Positions 50,963 through 60,485 are shown, counted from the stretch's first letter. The stretch is DNA of 64,000 nt from Microbacterium faecale (GCF_014640975.1 NZ_BMHO01000001.1:2056166-2120165), one strand, 5' to 3'. Translations and numbers: made by a program. Notes: generated from the letters alone by a model not told the origin.

Positions 50963-51964
50963 ATGACTGCCGCCCTCAAACAAGCTCCCGTTCACGCGTA
51001 CACGCGAATCCTCGCGATGGGCGCGTCCCGCGGCGAGAACGCTGTGCCGAATGACGACCTCGTCGGACCGATTGACTCGAGTGACGAATGGATCCGCCAG
51101 CGCACGGGCATCGTCACGCGGACACGCGCGAACCACGGCACGACCGCGATCGAGATGGCGACAGACGCCGCGCGCGAAGCCGTTGCGAAGGCGGGCATCG
51201 ACCCGGCCGAGATCGGTCTCGTGATCGTCGCGACGATCAGCAACCCGCGCCAGTCGCCATCGGTCGCCGCCATCGTCGCGGATGCCATCGGGGCGACGCC
51301 CGCGGCAGCCTACGACCAGAATGCTGCGTGCGCCGGGTACTGCTACGGCATCGCGCAGGCCGACGCGCTGATCCGCGCCGGTGCGGCGAAGTACGCGGTC
51401 GTGATCGGCGCCGAGAAGCTCAGCGACATCGTGGATCCCACCGATCGCTCGATCTCGTTCCTGCTCGGCGACGGCGCTGGGGCCGCTGTCCTCGGCCCCA
51501 GCGATACGCCCGGCGTCTCGGTGTCACAGTGGGGCTCCGATGGGTCGAAGGCGAGCCTCGTCGGCATGAACCACACCCTCACGGAGTTCCGCGACGGCGC
51601 GTCGGAGTGGCCGACCCTGCGCCAGGAGGGTCCCAGCGTGTTTCGCTGGGCCGTCTGGGACATGGTGAAGGTCGCGAAGAAGGCGCTCGACGAGGCGGGC
51701 GTTGACGTCGCCGACCTCGCCGCCTTCGTTCCGCACCAGGCCAACGGGCGCATCATCGACGAGTTCGCCAAGCAGCTCGGACTGCCGGAATCGGTCGCGA
51801 TCGCGCGGGACATCGAAACGACCGGCAACACCTCTGCCGCGTCCATCCCGCTGGCGACGCACCGACTGCTCGAAGAGCGCCCAGAACTGTCCGGCGGCCT
51901 GTCGCTGCAGATCGGCTTCGGCGCCGGTCTCGTTTATGCCGCACAGGTCGTCGTCCTCCCGTGA
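50963..51964 (+). CDS. fabH: 3-oxoacyl-ACP synthase III
   Basis: A 333-residue KAS III. The catalytic triad is seen as Cys123 (NAACAGYCYG), His in FVPHQANGRIID and Asn in TGNTSAASIPLA. It condenses a short starter acyl-CoA with malonyl-AcpP and, in Actinobacteria, sets the branched-chain fatty acid starter. AAAGAGAAG precedes the ATG. It is the second gene of the operon. Confidence 0.95.
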   Translation: MTAALKQAPVHAYTRILAMGASRGENAVPNDDLVGPIDSSDEWIRQRTGIVTRTRANHGTTAIEMATDAAREAVAKAGIDPAEIGLVIVATISNPRQSPSVAAIVADAIGATPAAAYDQNAACAGYCYGIAQADALIRAGAAKYAVVIGAEKLSDIVDPTDRSISFLLGDGAGAAVLGPSDTPGVSVSQWGSDGSKASLVGMNHTLTEFRDGASEWPTLRQEGPSVFRWAVWDMVKVAKKALDEAGVDVADLAAFVPHQANGRIIDEFAKQLGLPESVAIARDIETTGNTSAASIPLATHRLLEERPELSGGLSLQIGFGAGLVYAAQVVVLP

Positions 51965-52043
51965 GAAACACGCCGTCACCCATAGACTGAGTGACGGTTT
52001 CCCGATCCACCCCTTCTACGAACCACGATCAAGGAGAGAATCC

Positions 52044-52289
52044 ATGGCACTGAACAACGACGAGGTCCTCGCTGGCCTGGCGGAACTCATCACGGACGAG
52101 ACCGGAATCGACGCCGGCGAGGTCGCCCTCGAGAAGTCCTTCACGGACGACCTCGACATCGACTCGATCTCGATGATGACGATCGTCGTCAACGCCGAAG
52201 AGAAGTTCGGCGTCACGATCCCTGACGACGAGGTCAAGAACCTCAAGACCGTCAAGGATGCCGTCGACTTCATCACGTCGAACTCCTGA
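52044..52289 (+). CDS. acpP: Acyl carrier protein
   Basis: An 81-residue acidic four-helix protein. The phosphopantetheine site is Ser41 in DDLDIDSISMM, with Ile in place of the common Leu after Ser. A strong AAGGAGAG site lies 9 bases before the ATG, in line with its high expression. A long hairpin follows the stop codon. Confidence 0.96.
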   Translation: MALNNDEVLAGLAELITDETGIDAGEVALEKSFTDDLDIDSISMMTIVVNAEEKFGVTIPDDEVKNLKTVKDAVDFITSNS

Positions 52290-52295
52290 GCGTGT

Positions 52296-52330
52296 CCGGG
52301 GCGTCGCAGGCCTCTCCTGCGACGCCCCGG
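52296..52330 (+). promoter_or_regulatory. 15-bp-stem hairpin between acpP and fabF
   Basis: CCGGGGCGTCGCAGG (52296-52310) and CCTGCGACGCCCCGG (52316-52330) pair perfectly around CCTCT. It sits 7 bp after the acpP stop, inside an apparent operon. It may protect the acpP 3' end or attenuate transcription into fabF. Confidence 0.75.
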
Positions 52331-52362
52331 TCGTTCCCACCCCCGGAGCAAGGAAACCCCGC

Positions 52363-53604
52363 ATGACCAAGCGAATCGTCGTCACCGGTCTCGGCGCCAC
52401 GTCCGCCCTCGGCGGCACGGTCGCCGAGAACTGGAAGAACCTCAACGCCGGTGTCTCTGGCACCCGCCGGCTCGAGCATGACTGGGTCGAGGAGTACAAC
52501 CTCCCCGTGTCGATCGCGGCCGAGGCGACCGTCCGGCCGGACACCGTGCTCGACCGCCCGACCACGAAGCGCCTCGACATCTCCACGCAGTTCGGCCTCG
52601 TCGCCGCCATGGAAGCCTGGCTCGACGCCGGCGAGCCCGAGGTCGACCCGGAGCGTCTCGGCGTCGACTTCGCGACCGGCATCGGTGGTGTGTGGACGCT
52701 GCTCAACGCCTGGGACACCCTGCGCGAGAAGGGCCCGCGCCGCGTGATGCCGATGACGGTGCCGATGCTGATGCCCAACTCGGCCGCCGGCTTCCTCTCA
52801 CTTCACTTCGGTGCGCGCGCGTTCGCCCGCACCGTCGCCTCGGCGTGTGCATCGAGCGTCGAATCGCTCGACAGCGCCTACGAGCACCTCATGTCGGGCG
52901 ACGCCGACGTCGTCATCGCGGGCGGCGCCGAGTCGGCGATCCATCCCATCACGGTCGCGTCCTTCGCCTCGATGCAGGCTCTCTCGCGTCGCAACGACGA
53001 GCCCGAGACGGCTTCGCGCCCCTGGGACGCGGATCGTGACGGGTTCGTCATGGGCGAGGGTGCCGCAGTGCTCGTGCTCGAGACCGAGGAGCACGCGCTC
53101 GCGCGTGGAGCCCGGATCTACGCGGAGCTCGCCGGCACGGGCGTCACGGCTGACTCCCACCACATCACGGCGAATGATCCGACCGGGCAGGGCGCCGCGC
53201 GCGCCGTTCGCGCCGCGCTCGACGCCGCGGGGCGCTCCCCCGACGAGGTGACGCACATCAACGCCCACGCGACGTCGACGCCCGTCGGCGATCCTGCCGA
53301 GTTCGCCGCCCTCGAGACGGTCTTCGGAGATCGCGTCCGCGAGATCCCCGCAAGTGCGACGAAGTCGTCGACCGGTCACCTGCTGGGTGGTACCGGCGCG
53401 ATTGAGTCCGTCTTCGCCGTCAAGGCGATCCAGGACCGCATTGCCCCTCCGACCATCAACCTCTTCGAGCAGGACCCGGAGATCGGCTTCCGTGCTTCAC
53501 GTGAGACGCAGCCGCTCGGCGACGGTCCTCACCTCGCGATCAGCAACTCATTCGGGTTCGGCGGACACAACGCCGTCGCGGCATTCGCCACGTACGACAG
53601 CTGA
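52363..53604 (+). CDS. fabF: 3-oxoacyl-ACP synthase II
   Basis: A 413-residue KAS II. The Cys-His-His triad is present: Cys162 in SACASSVESL, His in INAHATSTPVGD and His in KSSTGHLLGGTG. SFGFGGHNA closes the fold. It carries out chain elongation with malonyl-AcpP. It ends the FAS-II operon, with a clear terminator 11 bp after the stop. Confidence 0.95.
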   Translation: MTKRIVVTGLGATSALGGTVAENWKNLNAGVSGTRRLEHDWVEEYNLPVSIAAEATVRPDTVLDRPTTKRLDISTQFGLVAAMEAWLDAGEPEVDPERLGVDFATGIGGVWTLLNAWDTLREKGPRRVMPMTVPMLMPNSAAGFLSLHFGARAFARTVASACASSVESLDSAYEHLMSGDADVVIAGGAESAIHPITVASFASMQALSRRNDEPETASRPWDADRDGFVMGEGAAVLVLETEEHALARGARIYAELAGTGVTADSHHITANDPTGQGAARAVRAALDAAGRSPDEVTHINAHATSTPVGDPAEFAALETVFGDRVREIPASATKSSTGHLLGGTGAIESVFAVKAIQDRIAPPTINLFEQDPEIGFRASRETQPLGDGPHLAISNSFGFGGHNAVAAFATYDS

Positions 53605-53614
53605 TGGACACATG

Positions 53615-53655
53615 AACGTGGGCCCCGGAGTACTCTCCTGGGCCCACGTTGGTTT
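53615..53655. terminator. Terminator of the fab operon
   Basis: AACGTGGGCCC (53615-53625) and GGGCCCACGTT (53640-53650) form an 11-bp stem, followed by GGTTTT on the plus strand. It lies between fabF and the convergent DUF3145 gene and could serve both. Confidence 0.85.
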
Positions 53656-53720
53656 TGCGTGACCGTCGCATGATTCGCGCGGTCGAGGCACGCTGCCGCA
53701 CACTGCGGGCGGCGCGGAGG

Positions 53721-54218
53721 TCAACCGACCTTGTGCAACCAGACGACCGGTGCGTCGTCGCCCGCGGTACGGAAGACCTCAAGCTCGTCATCCCATGCCG
53801 TGCCGAGCGCGATGTCCAGCTCGCGACGCATCTCGAGCGGGTCGAGGTTCTCCATCGCCGCCCGGATCCGCTCCTCCGGAACAGCGATGCTGCCGGCGGC
53901 GTCCATCTGCGAGTAGTGCACGCCCAGATCCGGCGTGTGCATCCAGCGTCCGCCGAGCGAACGCGCGGTCGGTTCCTCCGTCACCTCGAAGCGCAGATGC
54001 TCCCAGCCGCGGATGGCGGTCGCGATGGCCGCGCCCGTGCCCGCCGGGGCATCCCAGACGAATTCGGCACGGCGCGCGCCCGTGAGTGCGGGCTGATCGT
54101 GCCAGCGGAAGTTGACGGCGCGCCCGATCGAGCGGCCGACCGCCCACTCGAGGTGCGGGCATAACGCCTTTGGCGCCGAGTGGATGAAGACCACTCCGCG
54201 CGCACGTGGTGTCGCCAT
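53721..54218 (-). CDS. DUF3145 family protein
   Basis: A 165-residue soluble protein matching DUF3145, an actinobacterial family commonly placed beside the fab operon. Recognisable parts are RARGVVFIHSAPKALCPHLEW at the N-terminus (quoted from residues 5-25 without the final residue), NFRWHDQPALTGARRAEFVW and the C-terminal TAWDDELEVFRTAGDDAPVV. Function is unknown; a link to fatty acid synthesis is inferred only from neighbourhood. Confidence 0.85.
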   Translation of the reverse strand: MATPRARGVVFIHSAPKALCPHLEWAVGRSIGRAVNFRWHDQPALTGARRAEFVWDAPAGTGAAIATAIRGWEHLRFEVTEEPTARSLGGRWMHTPDLGVHYSQMDAAGSIAVPEERIRAAMENLDPLEMRRELDIALGTAWDDELEVFRTAGDDAPVVWLHKVG

Positions 54219-54353
54219 GATCTCTCCGTTTCGTCAGGTGCGGCTTCCCCTCCGTACCTGAACGGCGATCGTCATCGGCGATCTCTGTATTCGTCTGTGC
54301 TCACATTCTCACCCATGCGGCCGCGAAAAACAACATCCGTGTGATTCGTGTGG

Positions 54354-54428
54354 TGGGGCCGGTGGGACTTGAACCCACGGATCGTCGAGTTATGAGCTCG
54401 CTGCCTTGACCATCTTGGCTACGGCCCC
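54354..54428 (-). tRNA. tRNA-Met (anticodon CAT)
   Basis: A 75-nt cloverleaf without CCA. The acceptor GGGGCCG pairs with CGGCCCC, the anticodon loop is CTCATAA between CGAG and CTCG, and the T arm is GTGGG TTCAAGT CCCAC. A CAT anticodon could also be tRNA-Ile after lysidine modification; elongator Met is preferred. Confidence 0.85.
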
Positions 54429-54441
54429 GCGAATATCGAGC

Positions 54442-55449
54442 CTACCGTTCGTCGTCGGCGTCCTCGGGTTTCGTGCTGCCGCGGCGGATCGGAAGCTCCT
54501 GGCTCTCGCTCACGACCTGCGGATGGCGTCGTGCCAGCACGACGACCCCGATGGCTGCCGCCGATCCCGCGAGCGTCCAGATGATCATCGTCCAGATCGG
54601 CGTCAGCGCCGCCTCTCCGAGCAGCCACGCGCCGATCACAACGGCGACGATCGGGTCGATGACCGTCAGCCCCGCGATCACGAGGTCGGGCGGGCCGGAC
54701 GAGTAGGCCGTCTGAACGAAGTACGCGCCTGCGACACCAGCCGCAATGAGCGCGATCAGGCACGCGATGGTCACGAGATCGACGTCGCCCGCCTGGAAGC
54801 GCTTGATCACGACCTTCGCGAGGGTCGCGACGAAACCGTAGAGCACGCCCGCCGCCGTGATGTAGAACAGGGCGCCCGCGCGCTTGCGGAAGACGAGCCA
54901 TGCCGCGCCGACGAAGATCAGCACGACCAGGAGGATCGCGAGGAGGACGAGGAGTCGCGTCGGCTCCAGCGGGCGTTCGACCGCGTAGAGAGCTGCGAAC
55001 ACGACGAAGAGGAAGATCCCACCCACACAGAGACCGATGGCCGACAGCGAGGCCTTCGTCGGCGTGTGGCCGGTGATCTGTGCGTTCAGGAGTGTCGTGA
55101 TCACGAGCGAGATCGCGCCGAGCGGTTGCACGACGATGAGCGGCGCGATCGCGAGGGCAGAGAGTTGACAGAAGATCGCGGCCGCAAGGAGCAGTGTTCC
55201 CGCGACCCACGACGGCCGCCGCAGCAGGCTCGCGAGGTGGGTGCCCTTGAGGCCGCCCCGCCCGGTCGAGCCGGCCAGTCGTTCGACTTTGCGAACGCCG
55301 CGGCTCTGATACTGCGCGCCCAGCGACATGAAGACCGCGCCCGCAATCGCGAGCGGTATGCCGAGCAAGAGCCCCGGGTTATCGAACAGCCCGACGAAGT
55401 CGTCCGGCGTGATCTCTGCGCCGACGACTAAGCCCTCTCCCCACGTCAC
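54442..55449 (-). CDS. DMT-superfamily transporter (EamA/NIPA-like)
   Basis: A 335-residue membrane protein with nine to ten TM helices from a GTG at 55449. It starts with LGIPLAIAGAVFMSLGAQYQ and contains LIVVQPLGAISLVITTLLNA and GLTVIDPIVAVVIGAWLLGE, the repeated DMT pattern with the NIPA-like arrangement. Substrate, perhaps magnesium or a metabolite, is unknown. The stop lies 13 bp from the tRNA-Met gene. Confidence 0.83.
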   Translation of the reverse strand: MTWGEGLVVGAEITPDDFVGLFDNPGLLLGIPLAIAGAVFMSLGAQYQSRGVRKVERLAGSTGRGGLKGTHLASLLRRPSWVAGTLLLAAAIFCQLSALAIAPLIVVQPLGAISLVITTLLNAQITGHTPTKASLSAIGLCVGGIFLFVVFAALYAVERPLEPTRLLVLLAILLVVLIFVGAAWLVFRKRAGALFYITAAGVLYGFVATLAKVVIKRFQAGDVDLVTIACLIALIAAGVAGAYFVQTAYSSGPPDLVIAGLTVIDPIVAVVIGAWLLGEAALTPIWTMIIWTLAGSAAAIGVVVLARRHPQVVSESQELPIRRGSTKPEDADDER

Positions 55450-55520
55450 ACACTCGAGACTAGTGGGCGAGCGCCCCGGCGTCGCCGCCGACACCCAGAC
55501 ATCCTCAGTAGCCTTTGAGG

Positions 55521-56087
55521 ATGGCCGTATTGCCGATCCGTATCTGGGGAGACCCCGCCCTGCACGCACCCGCCGCGCCCGTCGGCAGCGTCACCGATGA
55601 GATCCGATCTCTCGTCGCCGACATGTACGACACGATGGACGCCGCGCCGGGCGTCGGTCTCGCGGCGCCGCAGGTCGGCGTCGCGTTGCGCGTCTTCACC
55701 TATGCCTACGAGGACGACGACGGTCGGCCGTGGCGCGGAGAGATCCTCAACCCCGAGCTCTGGATGGTCCCGCTCGTCCCCGGCGCCCCGGACGAGGACG
55801 ACGAGTCCGAGGGCTGCCTGTCGTTTCCCGGCGAACGCTTCCCCCTGCGACGGTCCGAGCGCGCGGTCGTCACGGGCACGACTCTCGATGGGGCGGCCGT
55901 GCGCATCGACGTGGATGGCTGGCGAGCGCGGATCCTGCAGCACGAGTTCGACCACCTCGACGGCGTGATCTATGTCGATCGTCTCGCACCCGAGCACGCG
56001 AAGATCGCCCACAAGATCGCCAAGAAGCGTCGGTGGGGAGTGCCCGGCCACAGCTGGCTACCCGGGGTCGACGACGTCGACGCCTGA
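55521..56087 (+). CDS. def: Peptide deformylase
   Basis: A 188-residue metal hydrolase. All three motifs are intact: GVGLAAPQVG (about 43-52), EGCLSFPG (about 97-104) with the metal Cys, and QHEFDHLDG (about 139-147) with the two His and the catalytic Glu. It removes the formyl group from nascent proteins. A TTGAGG stretch lies directly before the ATG. It is divergent from the DMT transporter. Confidence 0.95.
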   Translation: MAVLPIRIWGDPALHAPAAPVGSVTDEIRSLVADMYDTMDAAPGVGLAAPQVGVALRVFTYAYEDDDGRPWRGEILNPELWMVPLVPGAPDEDDESEGCLSFPGERFPLRRSERAVVTGTTLDGAAVRIDVDGWRARILQHEFDHLDGVIYVDRLAPEHAKIAHKIAKKRRWGVPGHSWLPGVDDVDA

Positions 56088-56154
56088 CCGCTCCATTCGC
56101 CGTCACCGCGTAGCCTGGGGTGCACACGCACCCACTCAGCACAGGATGGCCGTC

Positions 56155-56694
56155 ATGTCTCGCACCTCGTTCCGCACGCGTCTCGCGCTCGCTTCCGGAT
56201 CCGCGCTTCTCCTGGCCGCGCTCGCAACCGGGTGCGGGGCGATCTCCTCGATGCTCGACGGATCGGGTAACGGTGGCCGCGGCGGCAGCGGCACGGACGG
56301 CGATACCGCGAGCGTCTTCGACCTCGCGGTGGGCGACTGCCTGAACGAGCCGGAGGCTTCGGACGGCGAGATCTATGACGTCGAGATCGTGCCCTGTGCA
56401 GACCTCCACGACTATGAGGTCTACCACGACTATGCGCTCGACCTCGGCGCCAGCTGGCCGGGCAAGGCCGACATCGAAGCCGACGCGCAGGCGACGTGCG
56501 CAGAGGAGTTCGAGACCTTCGTCGGCGTTCCCTTCAACGAGTCCGCGGCGCTCTGGTACAGCTACTACTCCCCCACCGAAACCTCGTGGGAGCAGGGCGA
56601 CGACAAGATCCAGTGCCTCGTGTACGAGGCGTCCGACGACGAGGGCGCCTCGCTCGTCGAGGTCGAAGGGACGCTCGAGGGCTCGAAGCGCTGA
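56155..56694 (+). CDS. Septum-formation-domain lipoprotein
   Basis: A 179-residue lipoprotein: signal peptide with lipobox LATGC, a Gly/Ser-rich linker, then a domain beginning VFDLAVGDCLNEPE and containing VPCADLHDYEVY, CAEEFETFVG and DDKIQCLVYEA. The four spaced cysteines and the VGDC start match the Septum_form family of actinobacterial surface proteins. The ATG at 56155 is preferred over one 9 bases upstream because AGGA sits 8 bases before it. The exact role is unknown. Confidence 0.8.
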   Translation: MSRTSFRTRLALASGSALLLAALATGCGAISSMLDGSGNGGRGGSGTDGDTASVFDLAVGDCLNEPEASDGEIYDVEIVPCADLHDYEVYHDYALDLGASWPGKADIEADAQATCAEEFETFVGVPFNESAALWYSYYSPTETSWEQGDDKIQCLVYEASDDEGASLVEVEGTLEGSKR

Positions 56695-56718
56695 GCCTCG
56701 AGAGGGCCGTCGTTGGCG

Positions 56719-57606
56719 TCAGCTGACAGCGTCGCGCACGACGGATCGGAACCAGCGCTGTGCGGGTGACAAGTTCGCCTCACGCCGCGTGTAGAGAGAG
56801 ACCGGTGTGCTCTGTGCCGGCCACGGCACGTCGGAGATGCGCAGCCCCGTAAACCAGCCCGCGAACACCTCCGCCACGTGACGCGGCACGAGGACGACGA
56901 GATCCGTCGCCTGGAGCACCGCCGGCACGGTCGAGTACTCCTCGACTGTCAGCGATACCTGCGACATCAGCCCGTGCTCGGTCAGTGCCTGGAGCGGGAA
57001 GACGTGCCCGCCGCGTGCCGACACGCGCACGAACCGCCGTCCGTCGAACATGTCCGGAGCGACCGCGGGCAACGGGTGCCGATCCGAGGTGAGCGCGACG
57101 TACTCGACGGCGCGCACATGGGTGCGCCACAGTCGGGGGCTGCCGATCATCGCCACCGCCATCGCGAGGTCAATCGATCCGCGCACGAGCGCGTCCTCGA
57201 CTTCGTCCGCATCGAGTCGCTGGACGTGCAGGTGAGGGTGTGCCGCCTCGCGCGCGAGCTGCGCCACGATCGGCGGCAGAAACGTCTGCTCCCCCACCGA
57301 GGTCAGTCCGAGCGTGAGTTCGCCACTGAAGTCCGCGGGCTCGAACGCCTCGGGCGCACTCACGGTGGCGTCGATCTGCGCGAGCGCCTCGTGGAGCGGA
57401 CCGAACAGCGCCGTCGCCTTCGCAGTGGGCACCATGTCGTGCCCCTCACGCCGAAAGAGCTCATCGCCGAATCGTTCGCGCAGGCGCCGCAGGGTGTAGC
57501 TGACGGTCGGCTGAGTGACGTGCAGTCGGTCGGCCGCCGCGGTGACGCTGCGCAGTTCGTACAGCACGACGAACGTCCGAAGCTGGTTGAGATCCGGGAG
57601 CGCCAT
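56719..57606 (-). CDS. LysR-family transcriptional regulator
   Basis: A 295-residue LTTR. The N-terminal helix-turn-helix is LNQLRTFVVLYELRSVTAAA and DRLHVTQPTVSYTLRRLRERFG; the rest is a two-lobe effector domain. It is divergent from ligJ, with 127 bp between, the classic layout of a LysR activator of an aromatic-catabolism operon. The likely inducer is a pathway intermediate such as 2-pyrone-4,6-dicarboxylate or an aromatic acid. Confidence 0.92.
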   Translation of the reverse strand: MALPDLNQLRTFVVLYELRSVTAAADRLHVTQPTVSYTLRRLRERFGDELFRREGHDMVPTAKATALFGPLHEALAQIDATVSAPEAFEPADFSGELTLGLTSVGEQTFLPPIVAQLAREAAHPHLHVQRLDADEVEDALVRGSIDLAMAVAMIGSPRLWRTHVRAVEYVALTSDRHPLPAVAPDMFDGRRFVRVSARGGHVFPLQALTEHGLMSQVSLTVEEYSTVPAVLQATDLVVLVPRHVAEVFAGWFTGLRISDVPWPAQSTPVSLYTRREANLSPAQRWFRSVVRDAVS

Positions 57607-57733
57607 CTATCGATTCCTTCTATGATCAACGCCTTGCACATCTATTGGACCACACTGGCGAGGCGTCCTAGGCTCGGATCACCGAAGACCGACGACGCCC
57701 GCAGGGCGAACCCAGTGACAAGGACGACACGCG

Positions 57734-58765
57734 TTGATCATCGACATTCACGGCCACTACACCACCGCACCGCCCCCGCTCGGCGCCTGGCGCGACCAGC
57801 AGATCGCCTTCACGCGCGGGGAGGCCGCCGCGCCGGACCCCGCCGCGTTGGCGATCAGCGACGACGAGATCCGCGAGTCCATCGAAGCGAACCAGCTGCG
57901 ATTGATGAACGAGCGCGGCAGCGACGTCACCGTCTTCAGCCCGCGCGCCTCGTTCATGGCGCACCACATCGGCGACCTCGAGGTCAGCCGCACGTGGGCG
58001 CGGATCTGCAATGACCTCGTCGCGCGCGTGAGCGGCCTGTTCCCCGACCGTTTCCTCATGGGGGCGATGCTGCCGCAGTCGCCGGGCGAGGATCCGCGCA
58101 CCACAGTCGACGAGCTCACCCGCGCCGTCGAGGAACTCGGCGCCGTGAGCGTGAACCTCAACCCGGATCCCTCCGGCGGCCGGTGGAGCGCCCCGCCGAT
58201 CACGGACCGCTCGTGGTACCCGATCTACGAAAAGCTCGTCGAGTATGAGATCCCCGCGATGGTGCACGTGAGCACCACCTGTCTCCCAGACGTCATGCAC
58301 ACCACGGGCGATCACTACCTGGGCGCCGACACGACGGCGTTCATGCAGCTCATCAAGGGCGACCTCTTCCGCGACTTCCCCGAGCTGAAGATCATCATCC
58401 CGCACGGCGGCGGCGCCGTGCCGTACCACTGGGGGCGCTTCCGCGGCCTCGCGATGGCGCTCGGCCGTCCCGACCTCGAAGAGCACCTGCTCGACAACGT
58501 GTTCTTCGACACGTGCGTCTACCACCAGCCGGGGATCGACCTGCTGACCGACGTGGTCCCCGTCAGCAACGTCCTCTTCGCCAGCGAGATGATCGGCGCC
58601 GTCCGCGACATCGACCCGCGCACCGGTCACTCCTTCGATGACACGAAGCGCTACATCGATGCCACCCCGAACCTCACCGCCGAGGAGCGCCGGCAGGTCT
58701 TCGAAACGAACGCCCGCCGCATCGCGCCCCGCCTCGACCGTGCTCTCGCCGCTCGCGGCCTCTGA
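57734..58765 (+). CDS. ligJ: 4-oxalomesaconate hydratase
   Basis: A 343-residue amidohydrolase-superfamily enzyme matching LigJ throughout: MIIDIHGHYTTAP at the start, SDVTVFSPRASFMAHHIGD, NLNPDPSGG, IIIPHGGGAVPYHWGRFRGL and LFASEMIGAVRDIDP. It hydrates 4-oxalomesaconate to 4-carboxy-4-hydroxy-2-oxoadipate in the protocatechuate 4,5-cleavage pathway. It opens the plus-strand operon ligJ-ligK-ligI, divergent from the LysR gene. Confidence 0.93.
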   Translation: MIIDIHGHYTTAPPPLGAWRDQQIAFTRGEAAAPDPAALAISDDEIRESIEANQLRLMNERGSDVTVFSPRASFMAHHIGDLEVSRTWARICNDLVARVSGLFPDRFLMGAMLPQSPGEDPRTTVDELTRAVEELGAVSVNLNPDPSGGRWSAPPITDRSWYPIYEKLVEYEIPAMVHVSTTCLPDVMHTTGDHYLGADTTAFMQLIKGDLFRDFPELKIIIPHGGGAVPYHWGRFRGLAMALGRPDLEEHLLDNVFFDTCVYHQPGIDLLTDVVPVSNVLFASEMIGAVRDIDPRTGHSFDDTKRYIDATPNLTAEERRQVFETNARRIAPRLDRALAARGL

Positions 58766-58777
58766 AAGGAACGATCC

Positions 58778-59470
58778 ATGCGCCTCAACGACCTCGGCAT
58801 CGTCCGCACGAACATCTCACGACCCCATCCCGACGACGTCGAACGGCTGTCGCAATTCGGTGTCGCGACCATCCACGAGGCGATGGGCCGGGTGGGCCTC
58901 ATGCGCCCCTACATCCGTCCGGCGTACTCGGGGGCGGCGCTCTGCGGTCCGGCCGTGACGGTCCTCCTCCAGCCGGGCGACAACTGGATGATGCACGTCG
59001 CCGCCGAACAGGTGCAGTCGGGCGATGTGCTCGTCGCGGCCTGCACCACCGAGAGCGAGGACGGGTTCTTCGGTGATCTGCTCGCGACCTCGCTCCAGGC
59101 GCGCGGCTGCGCCGGCCTCGTGATCGACGGCGGCGTACGCGACGTCGCCGACCTGGAGCAGATGGACTTCCCCACGTTCTCTCGCGCGATCAACTCGAAG
59201 GGCACCGTCAAGGCGACGCTCGGATCCGTGAACATCCCCGTCGTCGCGGCGAACGCGCTCGTGACGCCGGGCGACGTCGTCGTCGCGGACGTCGATGGCG
59301 TGGTCGTCGTGCCGCGCGCGATCGTCGGCGCCGTCGCGGATGCGGCCCGTGACCGTGAGGCGAACGAAGCATCGAAGCGTCAGCAGTTCCGCGACGGCGT
59401 GCTCGGGCTCGATCTGTACGGGATGCGCGAGCCACTCGAGAAGGCCGGCCTCGAGTACGTGGAGGAATGA
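58778..59470 (+). CDS. ligK: 4-carboxy-4-hydroxy-2-oxoadipate (HMG/CHA) aldolase
   Basis: A 230-residue member of the RraA-like aldolase family. [29 protein letters not shown] and [14 protein letters not shown] carry the metal- and substrate-binding residues. It splits 4-carboxy-4-hydroxy-2-oxoadipate into pyruvate and oxaloacetate and can act on 4-hydroxy-4-methyl-2-oxoglutarate. A GAAAGGA site precedes the ATG, and the stop overlaps ligI by 4 bp. Confidence 0.93.
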   Translation: MRLNDLGIVRTNISRPHPDDVERLSQFGVATIHEAMGRVGLMRPYIRPAYSGAALCGPAVTVLLQPGDNWMMHVAAEQVQSGDVLVAACTTESEDGFFGDLLATSLQARGCAGLVIDGGVRDVADLEQMDFPTFSRAINSKGTVKATLGSVNIPVVAANALVTPGDVVVADVDGVVVVPRAIVGAVADAARDREANEASKRQQFRDGVLGLDLYGMREPLEKAGLEYVEE

Positions 59471-60414
59471 CAGTGGCGCACGGCGACACGTCCGGCGGGT
59501 ACGAAAAGACGCCGGGGTGGCTCGACTGGCTCGCGTCGCCGTCCAGCCCCTCGTACCGCCCGCCCGCGGGTGCGGTCGATGCGCACAGTCACGTGTTCGG
59601 GCCCGGCGAGGCGTTCCCCTTCGCGCCGGAACGCACGTACACCCCGTGCGACGCATCAGCGGACGAACTCTTCGCGCTCCGTGACCACCTCGGTTTCGAA
59701 CGGAACGTCATCGTGCAGGCAACATGCCACGGCGCCGACAATCGTGCGCTCGTGGACGCCCTCGGCCGCAGCGGTGGACGGGCGCGCGGCGTCGCGACCG
59801 TGCGGTCCGATGTCACGGACGCCGAACTCGCGGCACTGCACGCGGCGGGCGTGCGCGGCGTGCGCTTCACCTTCCTCTCGCGGCTCGGATCCCCGGCACG
59901 CACCGAGGACGTCGACCGCATCATCCGGAGGATCCGACCGCTCGGCTGGCATATCGTCGTCTACCTCGAAGCTCGAGACCTGCCGGCGCTGACCGGTTAC
60001 CTCGCAGGCCTCGACGTGCCGGTCATCATCGATCACATGGGCCGGCCCGACGTGTCGAAAGATCCGGACGGCGAGGAGTTCTCGGCGTTCTTGCGCTTTC
60101 TGAGCGACAATCCGCACGTCTGGACGAAGGTGTCCTGCCCCGAACGCCTCACCATCACCGGCCCGCCCGCACGCGATGGCGAGAGCGCGCCGTACGCCGA
60201 CGTGATCCCGTTCGCGCGGCGCGTGGTCGAGGCGTTCAGTGACCGCGTGCTGTGGGGAACGGACTGGCCGCACCCGAACCTGATCTCCCACATGCCGGAC
60301 GACGGCGCGCTGGTCGATCTCATCCCGCAGATCGCCCCCACCGCGACGTTGCGGCAACGGCTCCTCGTCGACAATCCGCGCCGGCTGTACTGGCCGGAGG
60401 AGGCGTCGTCATGA
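59467..60414 (+). CDS. ligI: 2-pyrone-4,6-dicarboxylate lactonase
   Basis: A 315-residue amidohydrolase-fold hydrolase. [17 protein letters not shown] has the metal-side His pair, [19 protein letters not shown] and [12 protein letters not shown] follow, and [10 protein letters not shown] carries the late catalytic Asp. It hydrolyses PDC to oxalomesaconate and feeds LigJ. It overlaps ligK upstream and a 24-codon open frame downstream, each by 4 bp. Confidence 0.93.
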   Translation: MTVAHGDTSGGYEKTPGWLDWLASPSSPSYRPPAGAVDAHSHVFGPGEAFPFAPERTYTPCDASADELFALRDHLGFERNVIVQATCHGADNRALVDALGRSGGRARGVATVRSDVTDAELAALHAAGVRGVRFTFLSRLGSPARTEDVDRIIRRIRPLGWHIVVYLEARDLPALTGYLAGLDVPVIIDHMGRPDVSKDPDGEEFSAFLRFLSDNPHVWTKVSCPERLTITGPPARDGESAPYADVIPFARRVVEAFSDRVLWGTDWPHPNLISHMPDDGALVDLIPQIAPTATLRQRLLVDNPRRLYWPEEASS

Positions 60415-60485
60415 CGAAACCGGAATTCGCACGCGCGGAAGGGGCCTGGCCGGTCGCCGCGCCGATCCACGGAGGCGCACGATGA
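60411..60485 (+). CDS. 24-codon linking ORF between ligI and the next gene
   Basis: The frame encodes [10 protein letters not shown], then GAWPVAAPIHGGAR. Its ATG overlaps the ligI TGA, and its TGA overlaps the next gene's ATG, both as ATGA. The double overlap would let ribosomes pass from ligI to the following gene. It may be a remnant of a deleted gene or exist only for coupling. I do not recognise the peptide. Confidence 0.5.
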   Translation: MTKPEFARAEGAWPVAAPIHGGAR

